From positions 62,001 to 126,000 of the forward strand of contig JANSLP010000004.1 in assembly GCA_029298735.1 (NCBI GenBank): a DNA stretch of 64,000 bases, read 5' to 3'. Positions 1 through 9,699 of the stretch are shown piece by piece; positions within the stretch are counted from its first letter, which is position 1, and each line of letters starts with the position of its first letter. The translations under genes were made by a program, and so were the position numbers. Source of the DNA: Ophiostoma sp. CBS 140.51 (lineage: Eukaryota; Ascomycota; Sordariomycetes; Ophiostomatales; Ophiostomataceae). The notes below the pieces were generated by a model, which did no database searches, was not told the DNA's origin, and was given only the letters and a program-made list of their open reading frames with translations.

Positions 1-1260
1 AGCCGACCTATCTCGTGGTGGCCTGCGCTGTACATTTTATTGCTGCAGCATGCAGTTGCATCTGGATGATTGCACCCTCATGGTCCCTCTCTGATGTCTG
101 TCCGGCTATCATTCCTTTTGTCCCTTCTCTCCTGGCTCTTCTCACGCACTCGTCATTCTGGTTGCTGCAACGGACAATCCATCGAACGTATGTTTGCACG
201 GCGTATCCACTAACATCGAAGAAAAGCGCCCGCAATGGTCGCACCGCATACCTCTTCTTGCCACTCCCGTTTTCTCCTCGTTCACTGCACGCCCTGCCGT
301 GGTTGTGGAGAACACCCATCCTTCTTCTTCTCTGTCCAGTTGCAGCCTGTTGTTTGACTCTGTTTGCTTTGCTTTCCCCCCTCTCTCTCTCGCCACGATG
401 AGGCAGGCAAGCGCAAGCGCCGGCGCCGACGATGCGCAAAAGTGTGCGGGCATTGCATTTGCGCTGTCACCCCCACACACCTCTGCGAGGTTAAAATGCA
501 TTCTCCTGCAGTCCCTTTCCCTTTTACCATGCGATATATCCTCGTCGTCTCCGCCGCCCTGCATATGGTTTTGGTAGTTTGTTGTCTCTTGCTTCTGTTT
601 TTACTTTTCTCCTTCTCTTCCTCTTTCGGATATGTTCCTTGTTTTGTTTGGGCTTCATTCACCATTTTCTGTTTGTTGTTTGTTGTTTGCCGTTTGTTTG
701 ACACCATCGAGACTCACCGCCAACCAACGCCCGTGTCTTCACTCCGTTATGCGTCTGTGGCTATAGCTTGCTCTGCATACTCAAGTGAAGCTGTTTGGCT
801 CTCGTCGAATATACTGCCAGTCGACTGTCCGTTTTCATCCGACATCTTCGTCTCATATTTACCTCAGCTGCCCAATCGGTCTCGTCAGTATCCAGGTCGA
901 CCCCAGCAACTTACTCCGGCTTTCCACGCTCGACTCGGGTTCTTCTACGCAATTCACGTTTGTCAGACTACCTCTCTTCGGATCTTTTAGTTTACACATC
1001 CTCTTCGGTCTCCTCTCCGCCCCCGAATCATCCAATCGGGCGTTTAGATGTACATACCATCTTCAGCGCGCCCTTTTACTCCTGCGACGCCACACTCGGC
1101 GTCATCTTTGGTCATCTCCTCCACACTACCTCCGACCTCCGACAATCATGTAGCCTCAACCGGATCAGTGTCGACTGCGGCTGGCCGGTTTTGGTCGGCC
1201 ATACAATCCCTCTGCGGCTATACAAAACAGGACATATACGACGATCATGAAGAAGCCACT
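1..1260. other. upstream region without a recognisable gene
   Basis: No reading frame here has the codon character of the confident genes. Frames of 120 to 210 codons exist on both strands but are rich in Ser/Cys/Leu runs and overlap one another. The DNA is C/T-rich on the plus strand, as expected for a fungal promoter and 5' leader feeding the small gene that starts at 1261. An alternative upstream in-frame ATG lies at 1048. Confidence 0.5.
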
Positions 1261-1264
1261 ATGA
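1247..1264 (+). promoter_or_regulatory. five-codon upstream ORF overlapping the next start codon
   Basis: An ATG at 1247 opens a frame encoding MKKPL. Its TGA overlaps the downstream ATG at 1261 as ATGA. This arrangement can couple termination to re-initiation, or simply reduce initiation at the main start. It matters only if translation begins at 1261 rather than at the upstream in-frame ATG at 1048. Confidence 0.3.
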
Positions 1265-1542
1265 GCATCCTTACCAAGCGGCAAAGCGCTCAGGCCACCA
1301 ACGTCACCATTGCTGTCGTTGTGGCCGTTTTCTTGACACTGTTTGTGGTGTGTGTAATAGCGTTTATGTATCGATATCGCTACTCCATCCGCATCCGTGG
1401 TGGCCGCAAGAAGCGTCGGCACAGACGCCGCCGTCGTGGTGGCTCAAAGTCGTCCAAGTCATTCAAGTCGAGCTCGGATAGTGCACCGCCGACGCCGGGT
1501 GATGGAGCACCGGGTCCGTCTGAGCCACCGCCGGCTGCTTGA
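1261..1542 (+). CDS. small single-pass membrane protein with basic cytosolic tail
   Basis: The 93-residue product has one clear hydrophobic segment at about residues 15-37, rich in Val, Leu and Phe. An Asn-Val-Thr glycosylation sequon (N14) lies just before it. A very basic stretch of Arg, Lys and His follows (about residues 44-60), then a Ser-rich and Pro-rich tail. By the positive-inside rule the N-terminus should face the lumen or outside and the basic tail the cytosol. I do not recognise a family. I chose the ATG at 1261 because it has A at -3 and gives a compact protein; the frame is open back to an ATG at 1048, which would add 71 low-complexity residues. The function is unknown and transcription should be confirmed before it is trusted. 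Confidence 0.5.
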   Translation: MSILTKRQSAQATNVTIAVVVAVFLTLFVVCVIAFMYRYRYSIRIRGGRKKRRHRRRRRGGSKSSKSFKSSSDSAPPTPGDGAPGPSEPPPAA

Positions 1543-2210
1543 TGACGGTTTCTCAGGAGCATTTTGTTTCTTTCATTTCATTTCGTTGTCACACTTTGGA
1601 TCGGTTCACCTTCTTTGCAGTACAATTTGACGTTTTCGTTTTCTCCTTCGGTTACTCAGTCTCATGCTTCTTTTCGTCTTTATTTTTTGCTATTCGGGCC
1701 ACCTTCTTTTCATTCGATTCATACGTTCGTTTTATGCAAGCACCATGGGATTACGTTGATAGCTCGCCACCGAGACAGTACTGTTGGAGGATAGGTTCTG
1801 GGTTTTGGGAAGGGAAAATGCCAGTAATGATAGTTTCTTGTTCTTGTTTTTCTTCATGATTTTCCTCATTTGCAATTCTTCTGTCCTGTCTGTATAGTTT
1901 GAGTACAAAAAATGTGATATTTTATTTTTGGCCGCCATGTCTAAAGGCAGGGCCTTGAGGTCGCTTAAAAATCAAAATGTGATAGTCGGGGTTTGGCGAG
2001 GGACCTCTCCCCCGATTTTCCAATGCCGACAGAGATGCCTTTATGGCCATTCCAGGATACTCTCTGGTGTCGACTTATGTGTAGATGACGTCGGGCCGCT
2101 CGTTTTCCTTCATTTGCGTAGAGAATCGGTTCGTGCATCTCGTCCAGGGCGGGTGCGATCTTCCGGACGTCTCGTTTGTATGTGATACTGTGTGTTTGTC
2201 ATGGTCGCAT
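1543..2210. other. intergenic region between convergent genes
   Basis: This region lies between the plus-strand small membrane protein gene and the minus-strand LSM3 gene. It is T-rich on the plus strand in its first half, consistent with a 3' UTR. I see no gene, repeat or RNA in it. Confidence 0.5.
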
Positions 2211-2718
2211 TCAGCTTTGCGGTACTGGTGATATCAGGACAACCGAGTCACCTAGAAGAGGTCAGTCAGTGATATGTCCAACTCGGCATGGGTAGGGCCA
2301 TTGAAGTCGTCTAGAACTTACCGCGAACAAACAGCATCTCCGACTTCCGGCTCACAGTCTGTCGTAACACAAGGTAAAGGTTAGCATGGGCCAAGTATCC
2401 GGTTGTATCAAGGGAGTATGGCGTACGCACCCGAACATCTGGTGTCTCCTCCTCGTCTTCGTCCTCCTCCGTCACATAGATCGTCTCCTCAACATCGCCA
2501 AGCACCAGGTTGCAATGGCTGTCGTAGGCCTGTAGCGCGTTAGCATGGCTCGTCTGAGAGTGTTTCTTGCCTGCCTCCTAGGGCCTTGAACATACGTGTA
2601 GCCGGCCCTTGAGCTCACGGTCGCCGCGCAGCTTGACAAACACCAGCTCGTCGAGCAGGAGTTTCACGAGGTCGAGCGGCTCCGAGACCGGGCCTGCGTC
2701 GGACGCGTCGTCGGCCAT
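2211..2718 (-). CDS. LSM3: U6 snRNA-associated Sm-like protein LSm3
   Basis: The gene has four exons on the minus strand: 2718-2596, 2529-2431, 2358-2322 and 2251-2211. The joined product is 99 residues, the usual LSm3 length. All introns are GT..AG, and the second carries a CTAAC branch site. The protein shows the Sm1 signature (EPLDLVKLLLDE...VKLRGDRELKGRLH, residues 14-41), then an acidic linker, then the Sm2 motif (MLFVRGDSVVLISP) near the C-terminus. LSm3 is a subunit of the LSm1-7 ring that promotes decapping and mRNA decay in the cytoplasm, and of the LSm2-8 ring that binds the 3' end of U6 snRNA in the nucleus. The Sm2 RGD in place of RG is typical of this paralogue. A divergent mitochondrial PPR gene lies 1 kb away. 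I am confident of the family and the exon joins; untranslated ends are not defined. Confidence 0.93.
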
Positions 2719-3720
2719 GTTGTGTGTGGGTTGGGGAGAGAAAGGGACGGAAGGTTGTTGTGTTGGGGTCGCCGTTGTTGGGGTCGGCGGTCGTGATCGG
2801 GGTGGTCACCAGAGAGTAATACGTCAGCGCAGCGTGAAGCTTGGTCGTAGTGAGCGATTGGGTTTTCGCGATCATTCCAGCACGTTGGTTGAGTGGGGTC
2901 GCAAGGCAATTGGCAGCAGAGGGGCCGCGTTCAGGCGGGAGCTACCTTTCAACAGCTTCCGGCAACGGAGAAATGTATGGCCGTCCTCGAGGTACAGTGT
3001 CAGAAAGGGACTAGCGCCAGCCCAGAACAGGCAAGTTGCTCCTGTGCACTAAAACTGGACTCCACCCTGTTGAGAACAGAAGACAAGTCCGGCGCTGTTT
3101 CTCTCGCTGCCAAAAAGGACAGGCCTTTGACTTTTGGCAACAAACCCGTTTGTTCCCACTGGACGCAGTGGATCCATCTTGCCTCGACTCCTCTTTTGCA
3201 AAAGACGCTCAAGCAACCAAATGAGACCAAAACAGACCAAAACAGGGGATCACTGGCGTGAAAACGACTTACACAGGGGGTTGATCGTACCCACTGTCGC
3301 CGCGAAAAGAGGGGGGAAACGCACCAAAACGCACCAAAGACACCAAAGGACGCCAAAAAGTACGGGGGAAACGGCGCCTAAGAAATTGGCGTTCCCCATT
3401 TCCCCAGACTTTGGGAGGAGAGAAAGGAGCCTCCGGCGAACATGTACGCACCTTCTCTCTGTGGCAGTGAGGCAGGCTGATGTCCCTGCCTTCTTTGGAT
3501 GTCTGGGTGTGTACCTTCTAACATGGGGGAACAATATTACCCAATAGATGTCGTATTGGGGGTAGTCCTCCCCCCCCTTTCCTTTGAGTTCCGTGTGCCG
3601 TAGAAAATGCGTGAGCCATTTCTTCCAACAGATTATCCATGTGCTGTTGTTCCTGTTGTTGATGTTTGCACCCTCTCGACAAATTAACCACCGGAACGAG
3701 TCCGACATCACCATTTCGCG
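2719..3720. other. divergent promoter region between LSM3 and the PPR gene
   Basis: This 1 kb separates the divergent starts of LSM3 (minus) and the mitochondrial PPR-like gene (plus). It contains ACCAAAAC/ACCAAA-like near-repeats at about 3220-3360. No reading frame looks coding. Confidence 0.5.
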
Positions 3721-6402
3721 ATGAACACCGCAGTATGGGCCCCGGCGGCCCTACGCTCGCGTATTGGCATTCTCACGACATCCTCTCCGCGATGCACATC
3801 GTCGCGTGTCCTCAAAAATCGACTCGACAAAACAAGCCGACGGTCGTTTGCCAAAGTTGTCTCGGACAGCGATACATCGTGGGCTGCTCTGGCTGACGCA
3901 TCGCCAAGACACTCGAGAGATTCAACAACCAAAACATCAAAAAGAAAATCAAGAGCAAAGGCTTCGCCGTCCAGTGCATCGACATGGCCATCCAATGATG
4001 ATGCATCGACGGAAAGTGAAGCATCGATAATGTGGGACGCCATCACCGGTTCATCGACAAGACAAGCCAACAGACCCGTTGCCTCTTCTCGTCAATCCAG
4101 GCCCGGAGACGAGGTCATGGTGCTGCGCGATATTCTCCTTTCTCTGCCAGAAAAGCAACGCCGAAACTCCTCCTACCAGCCCCTACCCAAAACGACAATC
4201 GAAGAATCCGCGATGGCCACGACGTCGCGTGAGCACACGCCTCGGCTCACAACATCCGACCAACGCCTCGATTTTGTCCTCCAGACCCTGCGCGCGAAAG
4301 ACTCCAACTCGCTCTTCAACTGGCTCACAAACCCCGTCGTTGCACTCAACCATGCTGACGGCCAAAAATACGTTGACGAGGACCAGGTGCAGAGAGAAAG
4401 ACAAAGTCGGACAGAAGTCATTGCGCGTCTTCCTCCTGTGACTTTTGCCGAAGCACTGCGCATGCTCGATCCTTACGTGGTGTCGAAAAACGTCGACGCG
4501 CTTGCCGACATTGCCGTCTCGCCGAGCATGGCTCAACTGACACCCCTCGGGTCCGCCGTTAACGTTTATGGTACCCGCATTATCTATGCACGTCTCTTGC
4601 ATACACTCCTCTACATCTGGGACCTACGGACGGAGGCTCTAGGCGCAAGCGGCAATCTCCTGCTCAACGACTTCATCGTGCTTTTGCGTGCCGCTGGCGC
4701 GGCCTCGGATATGGTCAGAGCCAAGCTCATCTGGAAGAAGATGGTCCCCCATGGATACACAATGATGCGCCATTCCCAGCTTTACGGCGAGTTCTTGCGG
4801 GCACGTTTCCTAACGGAACGTTTGTATACGCAGCACGATCCCGTCCGTATGCGCGTGCAGGCCGTCAATATGCATCGCCAAAAGAAGATTCTCCACAACT
4901 CCCGACTCTACCACCTCGAACGTATGCGTATCCGTGCTGAGCGAGGCGTGCTACACCGTTTCGGTCAAAACATCAACATGCCCGACCGTTCCGAGCACCT
5001 GACGCGAGTCCTTCGAAGCCGGAAGACCCTGACAAAGGTCTATACCAAAGCATGCATTTCCGGCCAAGGACACGACGAGCGCGTCCAGGCTGCTGGAATC
5101 ATTGCACTTGGCCGCAACTCGTCGTTGTTTATGCTCCAGGACCTCCTTCTCAAGAGATATGGCGTTAAGACGAGACGCATCAAGGGCACCCGCGGACACA
5201 CTGTGGTGGGAAGCAGAGAGCTGCCCAGCGAGTCGCCGCTGTACCCGTCTGCAACGCTCTTGGACGCCGTCGTGCAGACCTACTGCTGCAACAACATGGT
5301 CCCTCTCGCTCTCCAGACGGTGACCCACTTCTCGCAGGAATACAATATCAAGATCCCCGACCGCACCTGGTACGATCTGCTCAACTGGGCATATGCTTTG
5401 TCTTCGCCGAGGATTGACCGCGAGTTCGAAATTGCCGGCTACCCACAGCGCACCACCTCGCGCGGCATGGTCAAGGCCATCTGGGGCGTCATGACGTCGG
5501 AACCATACAATGTCAAGCCCGGTTTCGAGCAGTACAGCATCGTGATCAAGTCCATGCTCAACAACGACTCGTCGATTCTCCCGGCGCTCCAGCTCATGCG
5601 CGAGCTCAAGCCGCACTACCAGGCCTTGCTCACCAAACAAGTCGAAGCGATGCAGGTGGTTGCCGAGACTCGCCAGCTTCGGCACCGCGACCGTGGTGCG
5701 GCCAACTACCGCCTGCAGCGTATCATTGCCGAGAAGTGGCGCGTGTGGTTTTACTTCCACTCGTGGTGCCTGCGCATCCTGAAGAAGAGTGCCCATGCCG
5801 AGCCCGGCGGCGAGCTCATTGCCCGCCTAATCCCCAAGGTCATTGACGAATTCCGGCCGTTTGTCCACCGCTACACGTGGTACGCCACGCCGACGGGGAT
5901 GGTGACGCTGCGCGAGCCACACAACCACTCCAAGCTGGTGTCGGAGAAGATTGCGTTCAAGATGCCCACGACGCGGCCCTCGGCACGTTTCCGGAACAAG
6001 GACCCCGCCGTTCTGGACGAGGCCGACCCTAACGGCGAGCCAAACCCTGTGGACCACTTTGACCCTACGTTCTTTTCCGGATCGTCCGTCACTAATCATG
6101 GCGCCATTGACAAGTCCGATATGCAGGTGGCCAAGGCTGGGCCTACCACAGGCCAGGATGAGATGGAAGAGTACAAGGTCAAGATCAAAGTTGACATTGA
6201 CAACTATGCACACGACACGGTGGTGGACAAGGCGGGTAACGTGCTGACGCCAGAGCAGCTTCGCTGGTACGACCGCCGGTTTTTGCCCGGTACCGACCTG
6301 CGGCGCATAGTCACACGACAGCGGGCCAAGCCCAATGTTCTGATCAACAGCAGAGGCCTGCCCGGTCGGGACCGTGAGTCGTTGATCCGTGAGTTTGCAT
6401 AA
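3721..6402 (+). CDS. mitochondrial PPR-like RNA-binding protein (ATP13/CYA5-like)
   Basis: The intronless frame encodes 893 residues. The first ~45 residues contain many Arg, Ser and Thr and no acidic residues before the first Asp, which fits a mitochondrial presequence. A poorly conserved region follows to about residue 175. From there the protein is a mostly helical array of PPR-like helix pairs (for example LNDFIVLLRAAGAASDMVRA near residue 318, and RTWYDLLNWAYALSS near 549). The block at about 549-635 resembles the region I associate with the fungal ATP13 (mitochondrial ATPase expression) and CYA5 families. Such proteins bind organellar mRNA and support expression of respiratory-chain or ATP synthase subunits. 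The mitochondrial PPR assignment is fairly safe. The specific target mRNA is not readable from sequence, and the ATP13/CYA5 label is an inference from recalled family style. Confidence 0.75.
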   Translation: MNTAVWAPAALRSRIGILTTSSPRCTSSRVLKNRLDKTSRRSFAKVVSDSDTSWAALADASPRHSRDSTTKTSKRKSRAKASPSSASTWPSNDDASTESEASIMWDAITGSSTRQANRPVASSRQSRPGDEVMVLRDILLSLPEKQRRNSSYQPLPKTTIEESAMATTSREHTPRLTTSDQRLDFVLQTLRAKDSNSLFNWLTNPVVALNHADGQKYVDEDQVQRERQSRTEVIARLPPVTFAEALRMLDPYVVSKNVDALADIAVSPSMAQLTPLGSAVNVYGTRIIYARLLHTLLYIWDLRTEALGASGNLLLNDFIVLLRAAGAASDMVRAKLIWKKMVPHGYTMMRHSQLYGEFLRARFLTERLYTQHDPVRMRVQAVNMHRQKKILHNSRLYHLERMRIRAERGVLHRFGQNINMPDRSEHLTRVLRSRKTLTKVYTKACISGQGHDERVQAAGIIALGRNSSLFMLQDLLLKRYGVKTRRIKGTRGHTVVGSRELPSESPLYPSATLLDAVVQTYCCNNMVPLALQTVTHFSQEYNIKIPDRTWYDLLNWAYALSSPRIDREFEIAGYPQRTTSRGMVKAIWGVMTSEPYNVKPGFEQYSIVIKSMLNNDSSILPALQLMRELKPHYQALLTKQVEAMQVVAETRQLRHRDRGAANYRLQRIIAEKWRVWFYFHSWCLRILKKSAHAEPGGELIARLIPKVIDEFRPFVHRYTWYATPTGMVTLREPHNHSKLVSEKIAFKMPTTRPSARFRNKDPAVLDEADPNGEPNPVDHFDPTFFSGSSVTNHGAIDKSDMQVAKAGPTTGQDEMEEYKVKIKVDIDNYAHDTVVDKAGNVLTPEQLRWYDRRFLPGTDLRRIVTRQRAKPNVLINSRGLPGRDRESLIREFA

Positions 6403-6961
6403 ATGATCGTGTCAATTGGCTGTATATACATTTTGCTCGTATTTATTTTGATTTGTTAAAATTTGATTTGTGTTTATTCAATATTTCCCCAAAAATTAAA
6501 TGTGAAGGGATTTGTCTTCTTGTGATCCCCATTGCTCCTTTCGATATATACAGGTCACCTCACGAGATGATGTGCGCCTCCCCAAAATGATGCAGTCTGG
6601 TATACAAATATGACTCTAGGAAATATTATGATAGGGCAGCCTGACTATGCAATGGTCGGTCCCTGATCCAGACATATGAGATCCGCTTCCCCTACTCGCC
6701 ATTCTTCCCTCCTATGCTTTCCAGCCTACAGCATCTGCAAAGCTGGATCACATTATGTAATTATGTTTGTCGGTGAAAACTGTGTGTTGTAATAAAGTTG
6801 AAATGAAAAGGTCGTAAATTCGTTTATATTTGTTTTGTTCTTTTGTTGCTTTTTTGTCTTGTTTGATGTTGGTGCAGTCCGTAGACGTGTTAATGTCGAT
6901 GAAGATACTCATGCCATGTTGGATTTTTGCATTGTAAGAAAAGATGCTTCGCACTTTCGAC
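6403..6961. other. 3' region between convergent genes
   Basis: This A/T-rich spacer lies between the convergent PPR-like and GPI12 genes. It contains several AATAAA-like signals on either strand (for example TAATAAAG near 6790) and no coding frame, as expected for two facing 3' UTRs. Confidence 0.55.
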
Positions 6962-7876
6962 TCATGGCTTCTTCAGATCGGCCGGGCCAAAGTTGCCCTC
7001 CAGGCGCAAATCGTTCATCACCATGTACCGGCTCAGCGCAATCCAGCCGTACCGAAACCACACCATCTGGCTCTGGTGCGCCGTCGTCATGGCCCGCCAC
7101 GCCGTGCCCAGTCCGCCGCCCGTCGCGCTCGGGTTCAGGTCCGCCAGAAACACCAGCGCGCCCGGGTGCTCCTTGGTCTTGGCAATCTTGGGGTCGGCCG
7201 ACCGTAGCCGGAACCCCCACGACACTACTGTGGGAAGCACATCAAACACCCATGTGTACTTGCGAATGAAGGGGACGGTAGTGAGCGTATACAAGTCGAC
7301 TGGCGGGCGCCAGCCGGGCTTGCCCTGCACGAGAGCGGCGACGAACCGGCGCGCGCCGCGGTACAGGGAAACGTGGTTGGGGTGGCCCGAGACGCCGCGG
7401 TCGTCAAATGTGACCAAAACATCAATCGTGGCGCCCGGCGGGCCGTCTGCCGACTTCTTAGCGCCCGGCACCGGCGGTGTAAACGCACTCGCCAGCAGCG
7501 TCGCAATGGCCGTGTTGTCCCACTCGGTGGTCATGCTGTCCTGGAAATCGGGGCTGTCGACTACAAAGACGTCGTCCTCGGCGCGCAGGCCCAGCGTCAT
7601 GGCGCTCTTGACGAGTTCGCGCTTGCGCGTCTCGCCGAGCCCCGCGGCATTGCCGCTGCTCAAGCACAAAATCTTGACGTGGTTGCCCGTTTCGGGGCGT
7701 GTCAAAGCGAGCACCGACGGCGCAAAGAACATGGCCTCATCGTCCGGGTGGGCAATCAACAGGCAAATGCGCTTGTTGCGCAGGGTTGGAAACCGTCCTG
7801 CGACGACGGAGACGGTGTACATGTAGAGGACGGGGACGAGCACGACGAGCGCGCCGAGCAGCGTAAGGAGGCTCAT
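6962..7876 (-). CDS. GPI12: N-acetylglucosaminyl-phosphatidylinositol de-N-acetylase
   Basis: The 304-residue product starts with a hydrophobic segment (residues 3-22), which fits an N-terminal ER membrane anchor. It is followed by the PIG-L/LmbE fold. The zinc-binding HPDDE motif is at residues 43-47, and the third histidine motif HPNH is at 165-168. The enzyme removes the acetyl group from GlcNAc-PI on the cytoplasmic face of the ER, the second step of GPI-anchor synthesis. Length and motif spacing match fungal GPI12. I chose the ATG at 7876 because the hydrophobic anchor follows at once; the frame stays open upstream to 8110, but that extension reads like untranslated leader. Confidence in the function is high. 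Confidence 0.92.
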   Translation of the reverse strand: MSLLTLLGALVVLVPVLYMYTVSVVAGRFPTLRNKRICLLIAHPDDEAMFFAPSVLALTRPETGNHVKILCLSSGNAAGLGETRKRELVKSAMTLGLRAEDDVFVVDSPDFQDSMTTEWDNTAIATLLASAFTPPVPGAKKSADGPPGATIDVLVTFDDRGVSGHPNHVSLYRGARRFVAALVQGKPGWRPPVDLYTLTTVPFIRKYTWVFDVLPTVVSWGFRLRSADPKIAKTKEHPGALVFLADLNPSATGGGLGTAWRAMTTAHQSQMVWFRYGWIALSRYMVMNDLRLEGNFGPADLKKP

Positions 7877-8970
7877 GGTGGGGTGGGAGGGGACAACCTG
7901 TGTCGAGAGGTAGAAGGATCGAGAGGAAGTTGTCGAGAAGAAGCTGTCGAAAAGCAAAAAGGGGCTCGTGTTTGCGCACGCGACAAAAGCGGCAATTGGG
8001 TGGTTGCGACAGAAAGAGTCGAAGAGGAAGGCGCGATCGTGGTTGGGTCTCGTGAGAAGGCAGTCGCGACCGAAGCGTGTGTGTACAACGACAATGAAGC
8101 CACCTGGCACCTAGAGAAAGACAATAAAGTCAAAGACCCCCTGGTCGAAAGTAGAGTTTCGTTCGGACCGCGGGCTCGGGTCGCAAAGTGACGAGAAATA
8201 AGGAGAGACAAGCAAAATAGAGCAGAGAAGACACGGGTTGAGCGAAAACTGTAATTAACTGGCCCCCCAGTCTGCTATGCGCAGCCAATTTTGTTGGGGC
8301 CCGCGTCTCGGTCGTTTTATGAGCACGCGGTATCTTCAAGTATTTACTGCAAGTATCAAAGTATCCCCTCCTTTTTCCAGGTCACAAGCTGCGATACTCC
8401 ATACTGGCTCGTGTTTTCTGGTTTCTGTAGCGGTCGCGAAGAGGGGGTTTATTAATTACAGCAGGGAAGCAGGGAAGGCACGAGGAGACACAAGACAGCA
8501 GGAGACAGCTTGCGATTTGACGCTAAGGACCCGCTTTCCAGCGCCGCATGATTTCAGAGCTGGTCTTGCTGGTCTCTCTAGCGCCCCAAACGACTCCAAA
8601 ATTCCCGGTTTGGGGGCACACAAGTGCATATCGTCCAGTGACAGGACAGGGGCCAGGAGCCAAGCCAAGCGCGCCTTCCTTTTTGGCGTGGCCGTGCATT
8701 GACGCGATCCGCTGTTCCCTGGTAAGAATGCGTCCAAAATACGCCCGTAAGCTTATCAGTGTTCAGCGTGTCCAGTCCCAAAAGCTCTACCAAAAAGCTA
8801 CACGTGTTTTCAAGCTTCCACGAATTGACTACCACACCTCATAGCTACCTCAACAGCTCCGACAGCTACCACGATAACTAGCTTTATCCTACGGCTAATA
8901 CTCGATCCGACTACATCAGTTCGACAAGCCCCTCCTACCTTACCTCCTCGACACGCCTCCCGCCCTCGAC
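7877..8970. other. divergent promoter region
   Basis: This region lies between the divergent starts of GPI12 (minus) and the four-helix membrane protein gene (plus). Immediately upstream of 8971 the plus strand is C/A-rich, like a fungal 5' leader. I found no additional gene. Confidence 0.5.
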
Positions 8971-9699
8971 ATGGCCAAGACGACACGCAAGTCTCGCAAG
9001 GAGGCAGAGGCAAAGGCGGCCGAACAAGCAGCGGCCGCCGACATTGACGCCGCCGGCATCAAGCTCGTCCAGCCGGACCGCTCGGCACCCCAGGGCAAGA
9101 CCCTGCTCGACTTTGCCGGCGAGCAGAATCTGTTCCAACAGGCCGACGCCCGCCAGCGGCAGCTCAACAAGGAGAAGACTGGCGAGCCCGACTCTGACGA
9201 TGAGAGTGACGACGGTGAGGGGGACGAAGAAGAGGAGGAACCCTCCATCTCCCCCTTTGCGGAACGCATTCTCGACACCATCCTGTGGTGCGTCAGCCTC
9301 GCCATGCTGCACTTTACCCTCGACGTCCTCGTCCAGAACCAGTACGCCGTCGAGATTGAGTGGCACGTCGTCATCAAGCGCTCTCTGCAAGCACTCGGCG
9401 TCTTTTGCTTGATCTTTTACAACCTGCACCGGCACCCGTCCGACCCCCGCCTGCTGCCCGGCTTGGCCACCCGTTACCAAGACCCGCTGCGCCAGATGTT
9501 GTTTTTCGTGACAAGCACCGTCACAGGCTGCTACCTGATCCACATCACCAACGAGTACAGCTACATTGCCGTCCTCAAGCAGGCGCCGCCTATTGGCTGC
9601 CTGTGGATCTGGGCCGTGATTGAGCTGAACCTGGCGTGGGCGGTGCCGAGTCTGGCGATTGCCGGCGGGTACATGAAGTATATGGGGTACAAGATCTAG
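8971..9699 (+). CDS. uncharacterised four-helix membrane protein (DUF7719-like)
   Basis: The intronless gene encodes 242 residues. Residues 1-30 are Lys/Ala/Glu-rich, and residues 72-91 form an acidic Asp/Glu tract. Four hydrophobic segments follow at about 99-121, 132-152, 173-193 and 208-235. The membrane part includes a conserved-looking loop (HRHPSDPRLLPGLATRYQDPLRQ) between helices 2 and 3. The layout matches a widespread fungal family that I believe is catalogued as DUF7719. No biochemical role is known to me, and an ER or other internal membrane location is only an inference from the absence of a cleavable signal. It is divergent from GPI12, a common but not diagnostic arrangement. Confidence 0.8.
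   Translation: MAKTTRKSRKEAEAKAAEQAAAADIDAAGIKLVQPDRSAPQGKTLLDFAGEQNLFQQADARQRQLNKEKTGEPDSDDESDDGEGDEEEEEPSISPFAERILDTILWCVSLAMLHFTLDVLVQNQYAVEIEWHVVIKRSLQALGVFCLIFYNLHRHPSDPRLLPGLATRYQDPLRQMLFFVTSTVTGCYLIHITNEYSYIAVLKQAPPIGCLWIWAVIELNLAWAVPSLAIAGGYMKYMGYKI

Noticed and set aside
7877..8110. 78-residue N-terminal extension of the GPI12 protein
   Set aside because: It reads as untranslated leader, and it would bury the membrane anchor expected at the N-terminus of the family.
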